In this document: positions 38,073 through 50,223 of the stretch, one piece after another
Layout: every line of letters starts with the position of its first letter
Numbering within the stretch: position 1 is the first letter of the stretch
The notes under the pieces: model-generated
The model's input: only the letters and a program-made list of their open reading frames with translations
The model's database searches: none
Told to the model about the DNA's origin: nothing
Assembly: GCA_027924585.1 (NCBI GenBank)
Contig: BSBM01000200.1
Coordinates: forward strand, 3,348,001-3,412,000
From: Larix kaempferi
Taxonomy: Eukaryota; Streptophyta; Pinopsida; Pinales; Pinaceae
Direction of reading: 5' to 3'
Length of the DNA: 64,000 bases
Made by a program: the position numbers and the translations under genes

Positions 38073-39110
38073 GATTTCTTAGAAAACACGAGTTGTTAGA
38101 AAATGTGTTTTATTTCATTAATGGAATCAACAAAGTATGCACATTCTACGTCATAACGACTTTCTATAGTTTGTGCATGCGTCTGGAAATAAGAAAAGCT
38201 TACTTCCACCGTTTTTTAAAATCAAAGCTTCTAGAAGGTTTACATGATTTCTTAAAAAACCCGAGTTTTTAGAAAATGTGTTTTATTTCATAAATGGAAT
38301 CTACAAAGTATGCACATTCTACGTCATAACGACTTTCTATAGTTTGCGCATGCGTCCGGAAATAAGAAAAGCTTACTTCCCCTATTTTTTAAAATCACAG
38401 CTTCTGGAAGGTTTACATGATTTCTTAAAAAACATGAGTTTTTAGAAAATGTGTTTTATTTCAAAAATGGAATCAACAAAGTATGCACATTCTACGTCAT
38501 AACGACTTTCCATGGTTTGCGCAGTCATCCGGAAATAAGAAAACCTTACTTCCACCGTTTTTTAAAATCACAGCTTCTAGAAGGTTTACATGATTTCGTA
38601 AAAAACACGAGTTTTTAGAAAATGTGTTTTATTTCATAAATGGAATCTACAAAGTATGCACATTCTACGTCATAACGACTTTCTATAGTTTGCGCATGCG
38701 TCCGGAAATAAGAAAAGCTTCCTTCCCCTGTTTTTTAAAATCACAGCTTCTAGAACGTTTACATGATTTCTTAAAAAACACGAGTTTTTAGAAAATGTGT
38801 TTTATTTCATAAATGGAATCAACAAAGTATGCACATTCTACCTTATAACGACTTTCTATAGTTTGCGCAAGCGTTTGGAAATAAGAAAAGCTTACTTCCC
38901 CCGTTTTTTAAAATCACAGCTTCTAGAAGGTTTACATGATTTCTTAAAAAAAATGAGTTTTTAGAAAATGTTTTTTATTTCATTAATGGATTCAACAAAG
39001 TATGCATATTCTACGTCATAACGACGTTCTATAGTTTGCGCATGCGTCCGGAAATAAGAAAAGCTTACTTCCACCGTTTTTTAAAATCACAGCTTCTAGA
39101 AGGTTTACAT
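38073..39110 (+). repeat. Six-monomer unit, copy 1 (1,038 bp)
   Basis: Begins at GATTTCTTAGAAAACACGAG with TTGTTAGAAAATG. It contains ATCAAAGCTTC (38,221), AAAAAACCCGAG, CCCCTATTTTTT with TTCTGGAAGG, TTTCAAAAATGG, CAGTCATCCGG (38522), AAACCTTACTTCC, AAGCTTCCTTCC, CAAGCGTTTGG, and the TTCATTAATGGATTC unit. It is followed immediately by copy 2. An older relative without the CAAGCGTTTGG monomer lies at 32.3-33.0 kb. Confidence 0.85.
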
Positions 39111-40148
39111 GATTTCTTAGAAAACACGAGTTGTTAGAAAATGTGTTTTATTTCATAAATGGAATCAACAAAGTATGCACATTCTACGTCATAACGACTT
39201 TCTATAGTTTGTGCATGCGTCTGGAAATAAGAAAAGCTTACTTCCACCGTTTTTTAAAATCAAAGCTTCTAGAAGGTTTACATGATTTCTTAAAAAACCC
39301 GAGTTTTTAGAAAATGTGTTTTATTTCATAAATGGAATCTACAAAGTATGCACATTCTACGTCATAACGACTTTCTATAGTTTGCGCATGCGTCCGGAAA
39401 TAAGAAAAGCTTACTTCCCCTATTTTTTAAAATCACAGCTTCTGGAAGGTTTACATGATTTCTTAAAAAACATGAGTTTTTAGAAAATGTGTTTTATTTC
39501 AAAAATGGAATCAACAAAGTATGCACATTCTACGTCATAACGACTTTCTATGGTTTGCGCAGTCATCCGGAAATAAGAAAACCTTACTTCCACCGTTTTT
39601 TAAAATCACAGCTTCTAGAAGGTTTACATGATTTCGTAAAAAACATGAGTTTTTAGAAAATGTGTTTTATTTCATAAATGGAATCTACAAAGTATGCACA
39701 TTCTACGTCATAACGACTTCCTATAGTTTGCGCATGCGTCCGGAAATAAGAAAAGCTTCCTTCCCCTGTTTTTTAAAATCACAGCTTCTAGAAGGTTTAC
39801 ATGATTTCTTAAAAAACACGAGTTTTTAGAAAATGTGTTTTATTTCATAAATGGAATCAACAAAGTATGCACATTCTACGTCATAACGACTTTCTATAGT
39901 TTGCGCAAGCGTTTGGAAATAAGAAAAGCTTACTTCCCCCGTTTTTTAAAATCACAGCTTCTAGAAGGTTTACATGATTTCTTAAAAAAAATGAGTTTTT
40001 AGAAAATGTTTTTTATTTCATTAATGGATTCAACAAAGTATGCATATTCTACGTCATAACGACGTTCTATAGTTTGCGCATGCGTCCGGAAATAAGAAAA
40101 GCTTACTTCCACCGTTTTTTAAAATCACAGCTTCTAGAAGGTTTACAT
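39111..40148 (+). repeat. Six-monomer unit, copy 2 (1,038 bp)
   Basis: Repeats copy 1 at an offset of exactly 1,038 bp (6 x 173). I saw only about ten single-base differences, among them CTATGG for CCATGG, CATGAG for CACGAG, CTAGAAGG for CTAGAACG, and TACGTCAT for TACCTTAT. Such similarity over six dissimilar monomers indicates a recent tandem duplication. Confidence 0.85.
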
Positions 40149-40234
40149 GATTTCGTAAAAAACACGAGTTTTTAGAAAACGTGTTTTATTTCATAAATGG
40201 AATCTACAAAGTATGCACATTCTACATCATAACG

Positions 40235-40925
40235 ACTTTCTATAGTTTGCGCATGCGTCCGGAAATAAGAAACGCTTACTTCCCCCGTTTTTTAAAATCA
40301 CAGCTTCTAGAACGTTTACATGATTTCTTAAAAAATAGGAGTTTTTAGAAATTGTGTTTTATTTCTTAAATGGAATCAACAAAGTATGTACATTCTACGT
40401 CATAACGACTTTCTATAGTTTGCGCATGCGTCCGGAAATAAGAAAAGCTTACTTCCACCATTTTTTAAAATCATAGCTTCTAGAAGGTTTACATGATTTC
40501 GTAAAAAGCACGAGTTTTTAGAAAATGTGTTTTATTTCATAAATGGAATCTACAAAGTATGCACATTCTACGTCATAATGAATTTCTATAGTTTGCGCAT
40601 GCGTCCGGAAATAAGAAACGCTTACTTCCCCCGTTTTTTAAAATCACAGCTTCTAGAAGGTTTACATGATTTATTAAAAAACACAAGTTTTTAGAAATTG
40701 TGTTTTATTTCATAAATGGAATCAACAAAGTATGTACATTCTACGTCATAACGACTTTCAATAGTTTGCGCATTCGTCCGGAAATAAGAAAAGCTTACTT
40801 CCACCGTTTTTAAAATCACAGCTTCTACAAGGTTTACATGATTTCGTAAAAAACACGAGTTTTTAGAAAACGTGTTTTATTTCATAAATGGAATCTACAA
40901 AGTATGCACATTCTACGTCATAATG
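40235..40925 (+). repeat. Four-monomer module, fourth copy
   Basis: AAGAAACGCT at 40267 and CCGTTTTTAAAATC near 40,804 match the third copy at an offset of 7,093 bp (exactly 41 monomers). It differs at AAAAAATAGGAG near 40,334, where the other copies read AAAAAACACGAG. Confidence 0.78.
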
Positions 40926-41917
40926 ACTTTCTATAGTTTGCGCATGCGTCCGGAAATAAGAAAAGCTTACTTCCACCGTTTTTTACAATCACAGCTTCTA
41001 CAAGGTTTACATGATTTCTTAAAAAACACGAGTTTTTAGAAAATGTGTTTTATTTCATAAATGGAATCAACAAAGTATGCACATTCTACGTCGTAACGAC
41101 TTTCTATAGTTTGCGCATGCGTTTGGAAATAAGAAAAGCTTACTTCCCCCGTTTTTTAAAATCACAGCTTCTAGAAGGTTTACATGATTTGTTAAAAAAC
41201 ACGAGTTTTTAGAAAATGTGTTATATTTCATAAATGGAATCAACAAAGTATGCACATTCTACGTCATAACGACTTTCTATAGTTTTCACATGCGTCCGGA
41301 AATAAGAAAAGCTTACTTCCACCATTTTTTAAAATCACAGCTTCTAGAAGGTTTACATGACTTCTTAAAAAACACGAGTTTTTAGGAAATGTGTTTTATT
41401 TCATAAATGGAATCAACAAAGTATGCACATTCTATGTCATAACGACTTTCTACTGTTTCCGCATTCGTCCAGAAATAAGAAAAGCTTACTTCCACCGTTT
41501 TTTAAAATCACAGCTTCTAGAAGGTTTACATGATTTCATAAAAAACACGAGTTTTTAGAAAATGTGTTTTATTTCATAAATGGAATCTACAAAGTATGCA
41601 CATTCTACGTCATAACGACTTTCTATAGTTTGCGCATGCGTCCGGAAATAAGAAAAGCTTACTTCCCCTGTTTTTTAAAATCACAGCTTCTAGAAGGTTT
41701 ACATGATTACTTAAAAAACATTAGTTTTTAGAAAATGTGTTTTATTTAAAAAATGGAATCAACAAAGTATGCACATTATACGTCATAACGACTTTCTATG
41801 GTTTACGCATTCGTCCGGAAATAAGAAAACCTTACTTCCACCATTTTTTAAAATCACAGCTTCTAGAAGGTTTACATGATTTCATAAAAAACACGAGTAT
41901 TTAGAAAATGTGTTTTA
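40926..41917 (+). repeat. Distant block pair, right member beyond the module
   Basis: Continues from the fourth module copy and matches 25,529-26,520 at an offset of 15,397 bp, exactly 89 x 173. Shared order: CTACAAGG, ACGTCGTAACG near 41,090, GTTTTCACATGCG at 41282, CATGACTTC, TTTCCGCATTCGTCCAG, TGATTACTTAAAAAAC, and GGTTTACGCATTCG at 41800. It diverges at ATCGAATCTAC (41,927) against ATGGAATCAAC in the left member. Confidence 0.75.
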
Positions 41918-42551
41918 TTTCATAAATCGAATCTACAAAGTATGCACATTCTACGTCATAACGACTTTCTATAGTTTGCGCATACGTCCGGAAATAAGAA
42001 AAGCTTACTTCCCCTGTTTTTTAAAATCACAGCTTCGAGAAGGTTTACATGATTTCTTAAAAAACACGAGTTTTTAGAAAATGTGTTTTATTTCATAAAT
42101 GGAATCAACAAAGTATGCACATTCTACGTCATAATGACTTTCTAGAGTTTGCGCAAGCGTTTGGAAATAAGAAAAGCTTACTTCCCCAGTTTTTTAAAAT
42201 CACAACTTCTAGAAGGTTTACATGATTTCTTAAAAAAAACGAGTTTTTAGAAAATGTGTTTTATTTCATAAATGGAATCAACAAATTATGCACATTCTCC
42301 GTCATAACGACGTTCTATAGTTTGCGCATGCGTCCGGAAATAAGAAAAGCTTACTTCCACCATTTTTTAAAATCACAACTTCTAGAAGGTTTACATGATT
42401 TCGTAAAAAACATGAGTTTTTACAAAATGTGTTTTATTTGATAAATGGAATCTACAAAGTATGCACATTCAACGTCATAACGACTTTCTATAGTTTGCGC
42501 ATGCGTCCGGAAATAAGAAACGCTTACTTCCACCATTTTTTAAAATCACAG

Positions 42552-42619
42552 CTTCTAGAAGGTTTATATGATTTATTAAAAAACACGAGTCTTACCTCCC
42601 CCGTTTTTTAAAATCACAG
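42552..42619 (+). repeat. Truncated monomer, 68 bp, lacking monomer bases 40-144
   Basis: After CTTCTAGAAGG and TTATTAAAAAACACGAGT the sequence jumps to CTTACCTCCCCCG. The unit keeps monomer positions 1-39 and 145-173 and lacks 105 bp. This is the only large deletion I found in the window. The right breakpoint is at the first base of the right arm of the inverted repeat (CTTACTTCC), inside the HindIII site, so the left arm and loop are lost. The following monomer (TTTCTAGAAGTTTTGC) is a normal domain B type. Confidence 0.9.
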
Positions 42620-45600
42620 TTTCTAGAAGTTTTGCATGATTTCTTAAAAAACACAAGTTTTTAGAAAATGTGTTTTATTAAATAAATGGAATCAACAAAG
42701 TATGCACATTCTACGTCATAAGGACTATCTATAGTTTGCGCATCCGTTTGGAAAGAAGAAAAGCTTACTTCCCCCGTTTTTTAAAATCACAGCTTCTAGA
42801 AGGTTTACATGATTTCTTAAAAAACACGAGTTTTTAGAAAATGTGTTTTATTTCATAAATGCAATCAACAAAGTATGCACATTCTACGTCATAACGAATT
42901 TCTATAGTTTGCGCATGCGTTTGGAAATAAGAAAAGCTTACATCCCCCGTTTTTTAAAATCACAGCTTCTAGAAGGTTTACATGATTTATTAAAAAACAC
43001 GAATTTTTAGAAAATGTGTTTTATTTCATAAATGGAATCAACAAAGTGTGCACATTCTACGTCATAACGACTTTCTATAGTTTGCGCATGAGTCCAAAAA
43101 TAAGAAAAGCTTACTTCCACCATTTTTTAAAATCACAGCTTCTAGAAGGTTTACATGAGTTCTTAAAAAACACAAGTTTTTAGAAAATGTGTTTTATTTC
43201 ATAAATGGAATCAACAAAGTATGCACATTCTATGTCATAACGACTTACTATAGTTTTTGCATGCGTCCGGAAATAAGAAAAGCTTACCTCCCCAGCTTTT
43301 TAAAATCACAGATTCTAGAAGTTTTGCATGATTTCTTAAAAAACACGAGTTTTTAGAAAATGTGTTTTATTAAATAAATGGAATCAACAAATTATGCACA
43401 TTCTACATCATAACGACTTTCTATAGTTTGCATATGCGTTTGGAAATAAGAAAAGCTTACTTCCCCCGTTTTTTAAAATCACAGCTTCTAGAAGGTTTAC
43501 ATGATTTCGTAAAGAACACGAGTTTTTAGAAAATGTGTTTTATTTCATAAATGGAAATAACAAAGTATGCACATTCTACATCATAACGACCTTCTATAGT
43601 TTGCGCATGCGATTGGAAATAAGAAAAGCTTACTTCCCCCGTTTTTTAAAATCACAGCTTCTAGAAGATTTACATCATTTCTTAAAAAAAACGAGTTTTT
43701 AGAAAATGTGTTTTATTTCATAAATAGAATCAACAAAGTATGCACATTCTACGTCATAACGAATTTCTATAGTTTGCGCATGCGTTCGGAAATAAGAAAA
43801 GCTTACTTCCACCGTTTTTTAAAATCACAGCTTCTAGAAGGTTTACATGATTTCGTAAAAAACACGAGTTTTTAGAAAATGTGTTTTATTTCATAAATGG
43901 AATCTACAAAGTATGCACATTCTACGTCATAACGACTTTCTATAGTTTGCGCATGCGTCCGGAAATAAGAAAAGCTTACCTCCACCGTTTTTTAAAATCA
44001 CAGCTTCTAGAAGGTTTACATGATTTCTTAAAAAAATGAGTTTTTAGAAAATGTGTTTTATTTCATAAATGGAATCAACAAAGTATGCACATTCTACGTC
44101 ATAATGACTTTCTATAGTTTGCGCATTCGTCCGAAAATAAGAAAAGCTTACTTCCACCGTTTTTTAAAATCACAATTTCTAGAAGCTTTACATGATTTCG
44201 TAAAAAACACGAGTTTTTTGAAAATGTGTTTTATTTCATAAATGAAATCTACAAAGTATGCACATTCTACGTCATAACGACTTTATATAGTTTGCGCATG
44301 CATCCGGAAATAAGAAAAGCTTACTTCCCCCATTTTTTAAAATCACAGCTTCTGGAAGGTTTACATGATTTCTTAAAAAACACGAGTTTTTAGAAAATGT
44401 GTTTTATTTCATAAATGGAATCATCAAAGTATACACATTCCACATCATAACGACTTTCTATAGTTTGCGCATGCGTCTGGAAATAAGAAAAGCTTACTTC
44501 CACCATTTTTTAAAATCACAGCTTCTAGAAGGTTTACATGATTTCGTAAAAAACACGAGTTTTTAGAAAATGTGTTTTATTTCATCAATGGAATCAACAA
44601 AGTATACACATTCTACGTCATAACGACTTTCTATAGTTTGCGCATGCGTCCGGAAATAAGAAAAGCTTACTTCCACCATTTTATAAAATCACAGCTTCTA
44701 TAAGGTCTACATGATTTCGTAAAAAAGACGAGTTTTTAGAAAATGTGTTTTATTTCATAATTGGAATCAACAAAGTATGCACATTCTACGTCATAACGAC
44801 TTTCTATAGTTTGCGCATTCGTCCGGAAATAAGAAAAGCTTACTTCCACCGTTTTTTAAAATCACAGCTTCTAGAAGGTTTACATGATTTCTTAAAAAAC
44901 ACGAGTTTTTAGAAAATGTGTTTTATTTCATAAATGGAATCAACAAAGTATGCACATTCTACATCATAACGACTTTCTATAGTTTGCGCATTCGTCCGAA
45001 AATAAGAAAAGCTTACTTCCACCGTTTTTTAAAATCACAGCTTCTAGAAGGTTTACATGATTTCGTAAAAAACACGAGTTTTTAGAAAATGTGTTTTATT
45101 TCATAAATGGAATCTACAAAGTATGCACATTCTACGTCATAACGAATTTATATAGTTTGCGCATGCGTCCGGAAATAAGAAAATCTTACTACCCCCGTTT
45201 TTTAAAATCACAGCTTCTAGAAGGTTTACATGATTTCTTAAAAAACACGAATTTTTAGAAAATATGTTTTATTTCATAAATGGAATCAACAATGTATACA
45301 CATTCTACGTCATAACGACTTTCTATAGTTTGCGCATGCGTTTGGAAATAAGAAAAGCTTACTTCCCCCGTTTTTTAAAATCACAGCTTCTAGAAGGTTT
45401 ACATTATTTGTTAAAAAACATGAGTTTTTAGAAAATGTGTTTTATTTCATAAATGGAATCAACAAAGTATGCACATTCTATGTCATAACTACTTTCTATA
45501 GTTTGCGCATGCGTCCGGAAATAAGAAAAGCTTACTTCCACCGTTTTTTAAAATCACAGCTTCTAGAAGGTTTACATGATTTTGTAAAAAACACGAGTTT

Positions 45601-45800
45601 TTAGAAAATGTGTTTTATTTCATAAATGGAATCAACAAAGTATGCACATTCTACGTCATAACGACTTTCTGTAGTTTGCGCATGCATCTGGAAATAAGAA
45701 AAGCTTACTTCCACCATTTTTTAAAATCACAACTTCTATAAGGTTTACATGATTTCTTAAAAAACACGAGTTTTTAGAAAATGTGTTTTATTTCATAAAT

Positions 45801-46326
45801 GGAATCTGCACATTCTACGTCATAACGACTTTCTATAGTTTTGCGCATGCGTCCGGAAATAAGAAAAGCTTATTTCCCCCGTTTTTTAAAATCACAGCTT
45901 CTAGAAGGTTTACATGATTTCTTAAAAAACACGAGTTTTTAGAAAATGTGTTTTATTTCATAAATGGAATCAACAAAGTATGCACATTCTACGTCATAAC
46001 GACTTTCTATAGTTTGCGCATGCGTTTGGAAATAAGAAAAGCTTACATCCCCCGTTTTTTAAAATCACAGCTTCTAGAAGCTTTACATGATTTCTTAAAA
46101 AACACGAGTTTTTAGAAAATGTGTTTTATTTCATAAATGGAATCAACAAAGTATGCACATTCTACGTCATAACGACTTTCTGCAGTTTTCGCATTCGTCC
46201 GGAAATAAGAAAAGCTTACTTCCACCATTTTTTAAAATCACCGCTTTTAGAAGGTTTACATGATTTCTTAAAAAACACGAGTTTTTAGAAAATGTGTTTT
46301 ATTTCATAAACGGAATCTGCACATTC
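45801..46326 (+). repeat. Two monomers sharing a 9-bp deletion (GGAATCTGCACATTC)
   Basis: At 45801 and again at 46312 the usual GGAATCTACAAAGTATGCAC is shortened to GGAATCTGCAC, losing nine bases around monomer position 75-84. The two lie 511 bp apart, which is three monomers less nine plus an extra T at GTTTTGCGC near 45,840. The shared deletion implies that one is a copy of the other. Confidence 0.85.
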
Positions 46327-46499
46327 TACGTCATAACGACTTTCTATAGTTTGCGCATGCGTCCGGAAATAAGAAAAGCTTACTTCCACCATTTTTTAAA
46401 ATCACAGCTTCTAGAAGGTTTACATGATTTCGTAAAAAACACGAGTTTTTAGAAAATGTGTTTTATTTCATAAATGGAATCTACAAAGTATGCACATTC

Positions 46500-47710
46500 T
46501 ACGGCATAATGACGTTCTATAGTTTGCGCATGCATCCGGAAATAAGAGAAGCTTACTTCCCCCGTTTTTTAAAATCACAGCTTCTAGAAGGTTTACATGA
46601 TTTCTTAAAAAACACGTGTTTTTAAAAAATTTGTTTTATTTCATAAATGCAATCAACAAAGTATGCTCATTCTACGTCATAACGACTTTCTATAGTTTGC
46701 GCATTCGTCCAGAAATAAGAAAATCTTACTTCTACCATTTTTTAAGGTCACAACTTCTAGAAGGTTTACATGATTTCGTAAAAAGCACGAGTTTTTAGAA
46801 AATGTGTTTTATTTCATAAATGGAATCTACAAAGTATGCACATTCTATGTCATAACGACTTTCTATAGTTTGCACATTCGTCCGGAAATAAGAAAAGCTT
46901 AGTTCCACCGTTTTTTAAAATCACAGCTTCTAGAAGGTTTACCTGATTTCGTTAAGAACACGAGTTTTTAGAAGATGTGTTTTATTTCATAAATGGAATC
47001 TACAAAGTATGCACATTCTACTTCATAACGACTTTCTATAGTTTGCGCATGCGTCAGGAAATAAGAAAAGCTTACTTCCCCCATTTTTTAAAATCACATC
47101 TTCTAGAAGGTTTACATGATTTCATAAAAAAGACCAGTTTTTAGAAAATGTGTTTTATTTCATAAATAGAATCAACAAAGTATGCACATTCTACGTCATA
47201 ACGAATTTCTATAGTTTGCGGATGCTTCCGGAAATAAGAAAAGCTTACTTCCACCGTTTTTTAAAATCACAGCTTCTATAAGGTTTACATGATTTCGTAA
47301 AAAACACGAGTTTTTAGAAAATGTGTTTTATTTCATAAATGGAATCTACAAAGCATGCACATTCTACGTGATAACGAATTTCTATAGTTTGCGCATGCGT
47401 TTGGAAATATGAAAAGCTTACTTCCACGGTTTTTTAAAATCACAGCTTCTAGAAGGTTTACATGATTTCTTAAAAAACACGAGTTTTTAGAAAATGTGTT
47501 TTATTTCATAAATGGAATCAACAAAGTATGCACATTCTATGTCATAACGACTTTCTATAGTTTGCGCATGCGTCCGGAAATAAGAAAAGCTTACTTCCAC
47601 CGTTTTTTAAAATCACAGCTTCTAGAAGGTTTACATGATTTCTTATAAAACACGAGTTTTTAGAAAATGTGTTTTATTTCATAAATGGAATCTACAAAGT
47701 ATGCACATTC
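46500..47710 (+). repeat. Seven-monomer unit, copy 1 (1,211 bp)
   Basis: Begins at TACGGCATAATGACG, followed by AAGAGAAGC, CACGTGTTTTT with AAATGCAATC, TTCTACCATTTTTTAAGGTC, AAAAAGCACGAG, AAGCTTAGTTCC with TTTACCTGATTTCG, CTACTTCATAACG, the CTATAAGG unit, and AAAGCATGCAC with GTGATAACG plus CCACGG. The same order restarts at TACGCC, 47711. This copy has private changes such as TTAAAAAATTTG. Confidence 0.8.
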
Positions 47711-48900
47711 TACGCCATAATGACGTTCTATAGTTTGCGCATGCATCCGGAAATAAGAGAAGCTTACTTCCCCCGTTTTTTAAAATCACAGCTTCTAGAA
47801 GGTTTACATGATTTCTTAAAAAACACGTGTTTTTAGAAAATGTGTTTTATTTCATAAATGCAATCAACAAAGTATGCACATTCTACGTCATAACGACTTT
47901 CTATAGTTTGCGCATTCGTCCATAAATAAGAAAAGCTTACTTCTACCGTTTTTTAAAGTCACAACTTCTAGAAGGTTTACATGATTTCGTAAAAAGCACG
48001 AGTTTTTAGAAAATGTGTTTTATTTCATAAATGGAATCTACAAAGTATGCACATTCTACGTCATAACGACTTTCTATAGTTTGCGCATTCGTCCGGAAAT
48101 AAGAAAAGCTTAGTTCCACCGTTTTTTAAAATCACAGCTTCTAGAAGGTATACCTGATTTCGTAAAAAACACGAGTTTTTAGAAAATGTGTTTTATTTCA
48201 TAAATGGAATCTACAAAGTATGCACATTCTACTTCATAACGACTTTCTATAGTTTGCGCATGCGTCCGGAAATAAGAAAAGCTTACTTCCCCCATTTTTT
48301 AAAATCACATCTTCTAGAAGGTTTACATGATTTCATAAAAAACACGAGTTTTTAGAAAATGTGTTTTATTTCATAAATAGAATCAACAAAGTATGCACAT
48401 TCTAAGTCATAACGACTTTCTATAGTTTGCGGATGCGTCCGGAAATAAGAAAAGCTTACTTCCACCGTTTTTTAAAATCACAGCTTCTATAAGGTTTACA
48501 TGATTTCGTAAAAAACACGAGTTTTTAGAAAATGTGTTTTATTTCATAAATGGAATCTACAAAGCATGCAAATTCTACGTGATAACGATTTTCTATAGTT
48601 TGCGCATGCGTTTGGAAATATGAAAAGCTTACTTCCACGGTTTTTTAAAATCACAGCTTCTAGAAGGTTTACATGATTTCTTAAAAAACACGAGTTTTTA
48701 GAAAATGTGTTTTATTTCATAAATGGAATCAACAAAGTATGCACATTCTATGTCATAACGACTTTCTATAGTTTGCGCATGCTTCCGGAAATAAGAAAAG
48801 CTTACTTCCACCGTTTTTTAAAATCACAGCTTCTAGAAGGTTTACATGATTTCTTAAAAATCACGAGTTTTTAGAAAATGTGTTTTATTTCATAAATGGA
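47711..48900 (+). repeat. Seven-monomer unit, copy 2
   Basis: Matches copy 1 at an offset of 1,211 bp (7 x 173): TACGCCATAATGACG, AAGAGAAGC, CACGTGTTTTTAG, AAATGCAATC, TTTACCTG-type unit (here TATACCTG), CTACTTCATAACG, and AAAGCATGCAAATTC with GTGATAACG near 48,561. It ends near 48.9 kb, where ATCAAC replaces the expected ATCTAC unit. Confidence 0.78.
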
Positions 48901-50223
48901 ATCAACAAAGTATGCACATTCTACGTCATAACGACTTTCTATAGTTTGCGCATTCGTCTGGAAATATGAAAAGCTTACTTCCACCGTTTTTTAAATCACA
49001 GCATCTAGAAGGTTTACATGATTTCGTAAAAAACACGAGTTTTTAGAAAATGTGTTTTATTTCATAAATGGAATCAACAAAGTATGCACATTCTACGTCA
49101 TAACGACTTTTTATAGTTTGCGCATGCGTCCGGAAATAAGAAAAGATTACTTCCCCCGTTTTTTAAAATCACAGCTTCTAGAAGGTTTACATGATTTCTT
49201 AAAAAACACGTGATTTTGGAAAATGTGTTTTATTTCATAAATGGAATCAACAAAGTATGCACATTCTACGTCATAACGACTTTCTATAGTTTGCGCATGC
49301 GTCCTGAAATAAGAAAAGCTTATTTCCCCCGTTTTTTAAAATCACAGCTTCTAGAAGGTTTACATGATTTCTTAAAAAACACGACATTTTAGAAAATGTG
49401 TTTTATTTCATAAATGGAATCGACAAAGTATGCACATTCTACGTCTTAACGACTTTCTATAGTTTGCGCATGCGTCCGGAAATAAGAAAAGCTTACTTCC
49501 ACCGTTTTTTAAAATCACCGCTTCAAGTAGGTTTACATGATTTTTTAAAAAACACGAGTTTTTAGAAAATGTGTTTTATTTCATAATTGGAATAAACAAA
49601 GTATGCACATTTTACGTCATAACGACTTTCTATAGTTTGCGCATGCGTTTGGAAATAAGAAACGCTTACTTCCCCCATTTTTTAAAAGCACAGCTTCTAG
49701 AAGGCTTACATGATTTCTTTAAAAACACGAGTTTTTAGAAAATGTGTTTTATTTCATAAATGGAATCAACAAAGTATGCACATTCTACGTCATAACGACT
49801 TTTTATAGTTTGCGCATGCGTCCGGAAATAAGAAAAGATTACTTCCCCCGTTTTTTAAAATCACAGCTTCTAGAAGGTTTACATGATTTCTTAAAAAACA
49901 CGTGATTTTGGAAAATGTGTTTTATTTCATAAATGGAATCAACAAAGTATGCACATTCTACGTCATAACGACTTTCTATAGTTTGCGCATTCATCCGGAA
50001 ATAAGAAAAGCTTACTTCCACCGTTTTTTAAAATCACAGCTTCTAAAAGGTTTACATGATTTCGTAAAAAACACGAGTTTTTAGAAAATGTGTTTTATTT
50101 CATAAATGGAATCTACAAAGTATGCACATTCTACGTCATAACGAATTTCTATAGTTTGCGCATGCGTCCGGAAATAAGAAAAGCTTACTTCCCCCGTTTT
50201 TTAAAATCACAGCTTCTAGAAGG

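Larger units (their letters stand above)
23851..43700 (+). repeat. Array domain B: 4- and 6-monomer modules plus distant block pairs
   Basis: About 115 monomers are marked by AGAAACGCTTAC with TTTATTAAAAAACACGAG, ACGCATTTC (26.9-30.7 kb and 36.25 kb), CATTTCAAAAATGG with CAGTCATCCGG, TTTTATTAAATAAATGG, and CGAGCTTTTAG. A four-monomer module appears four times, and 1-3 kb stretches recur at spacings of 31-34, 48 and 89 monomers. The right edge is approximate: the last TTATTAAATAAATGG unit lies near 43.37 kb, and domain C variants dominate from about 46 kb. Confidence 0.65.
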
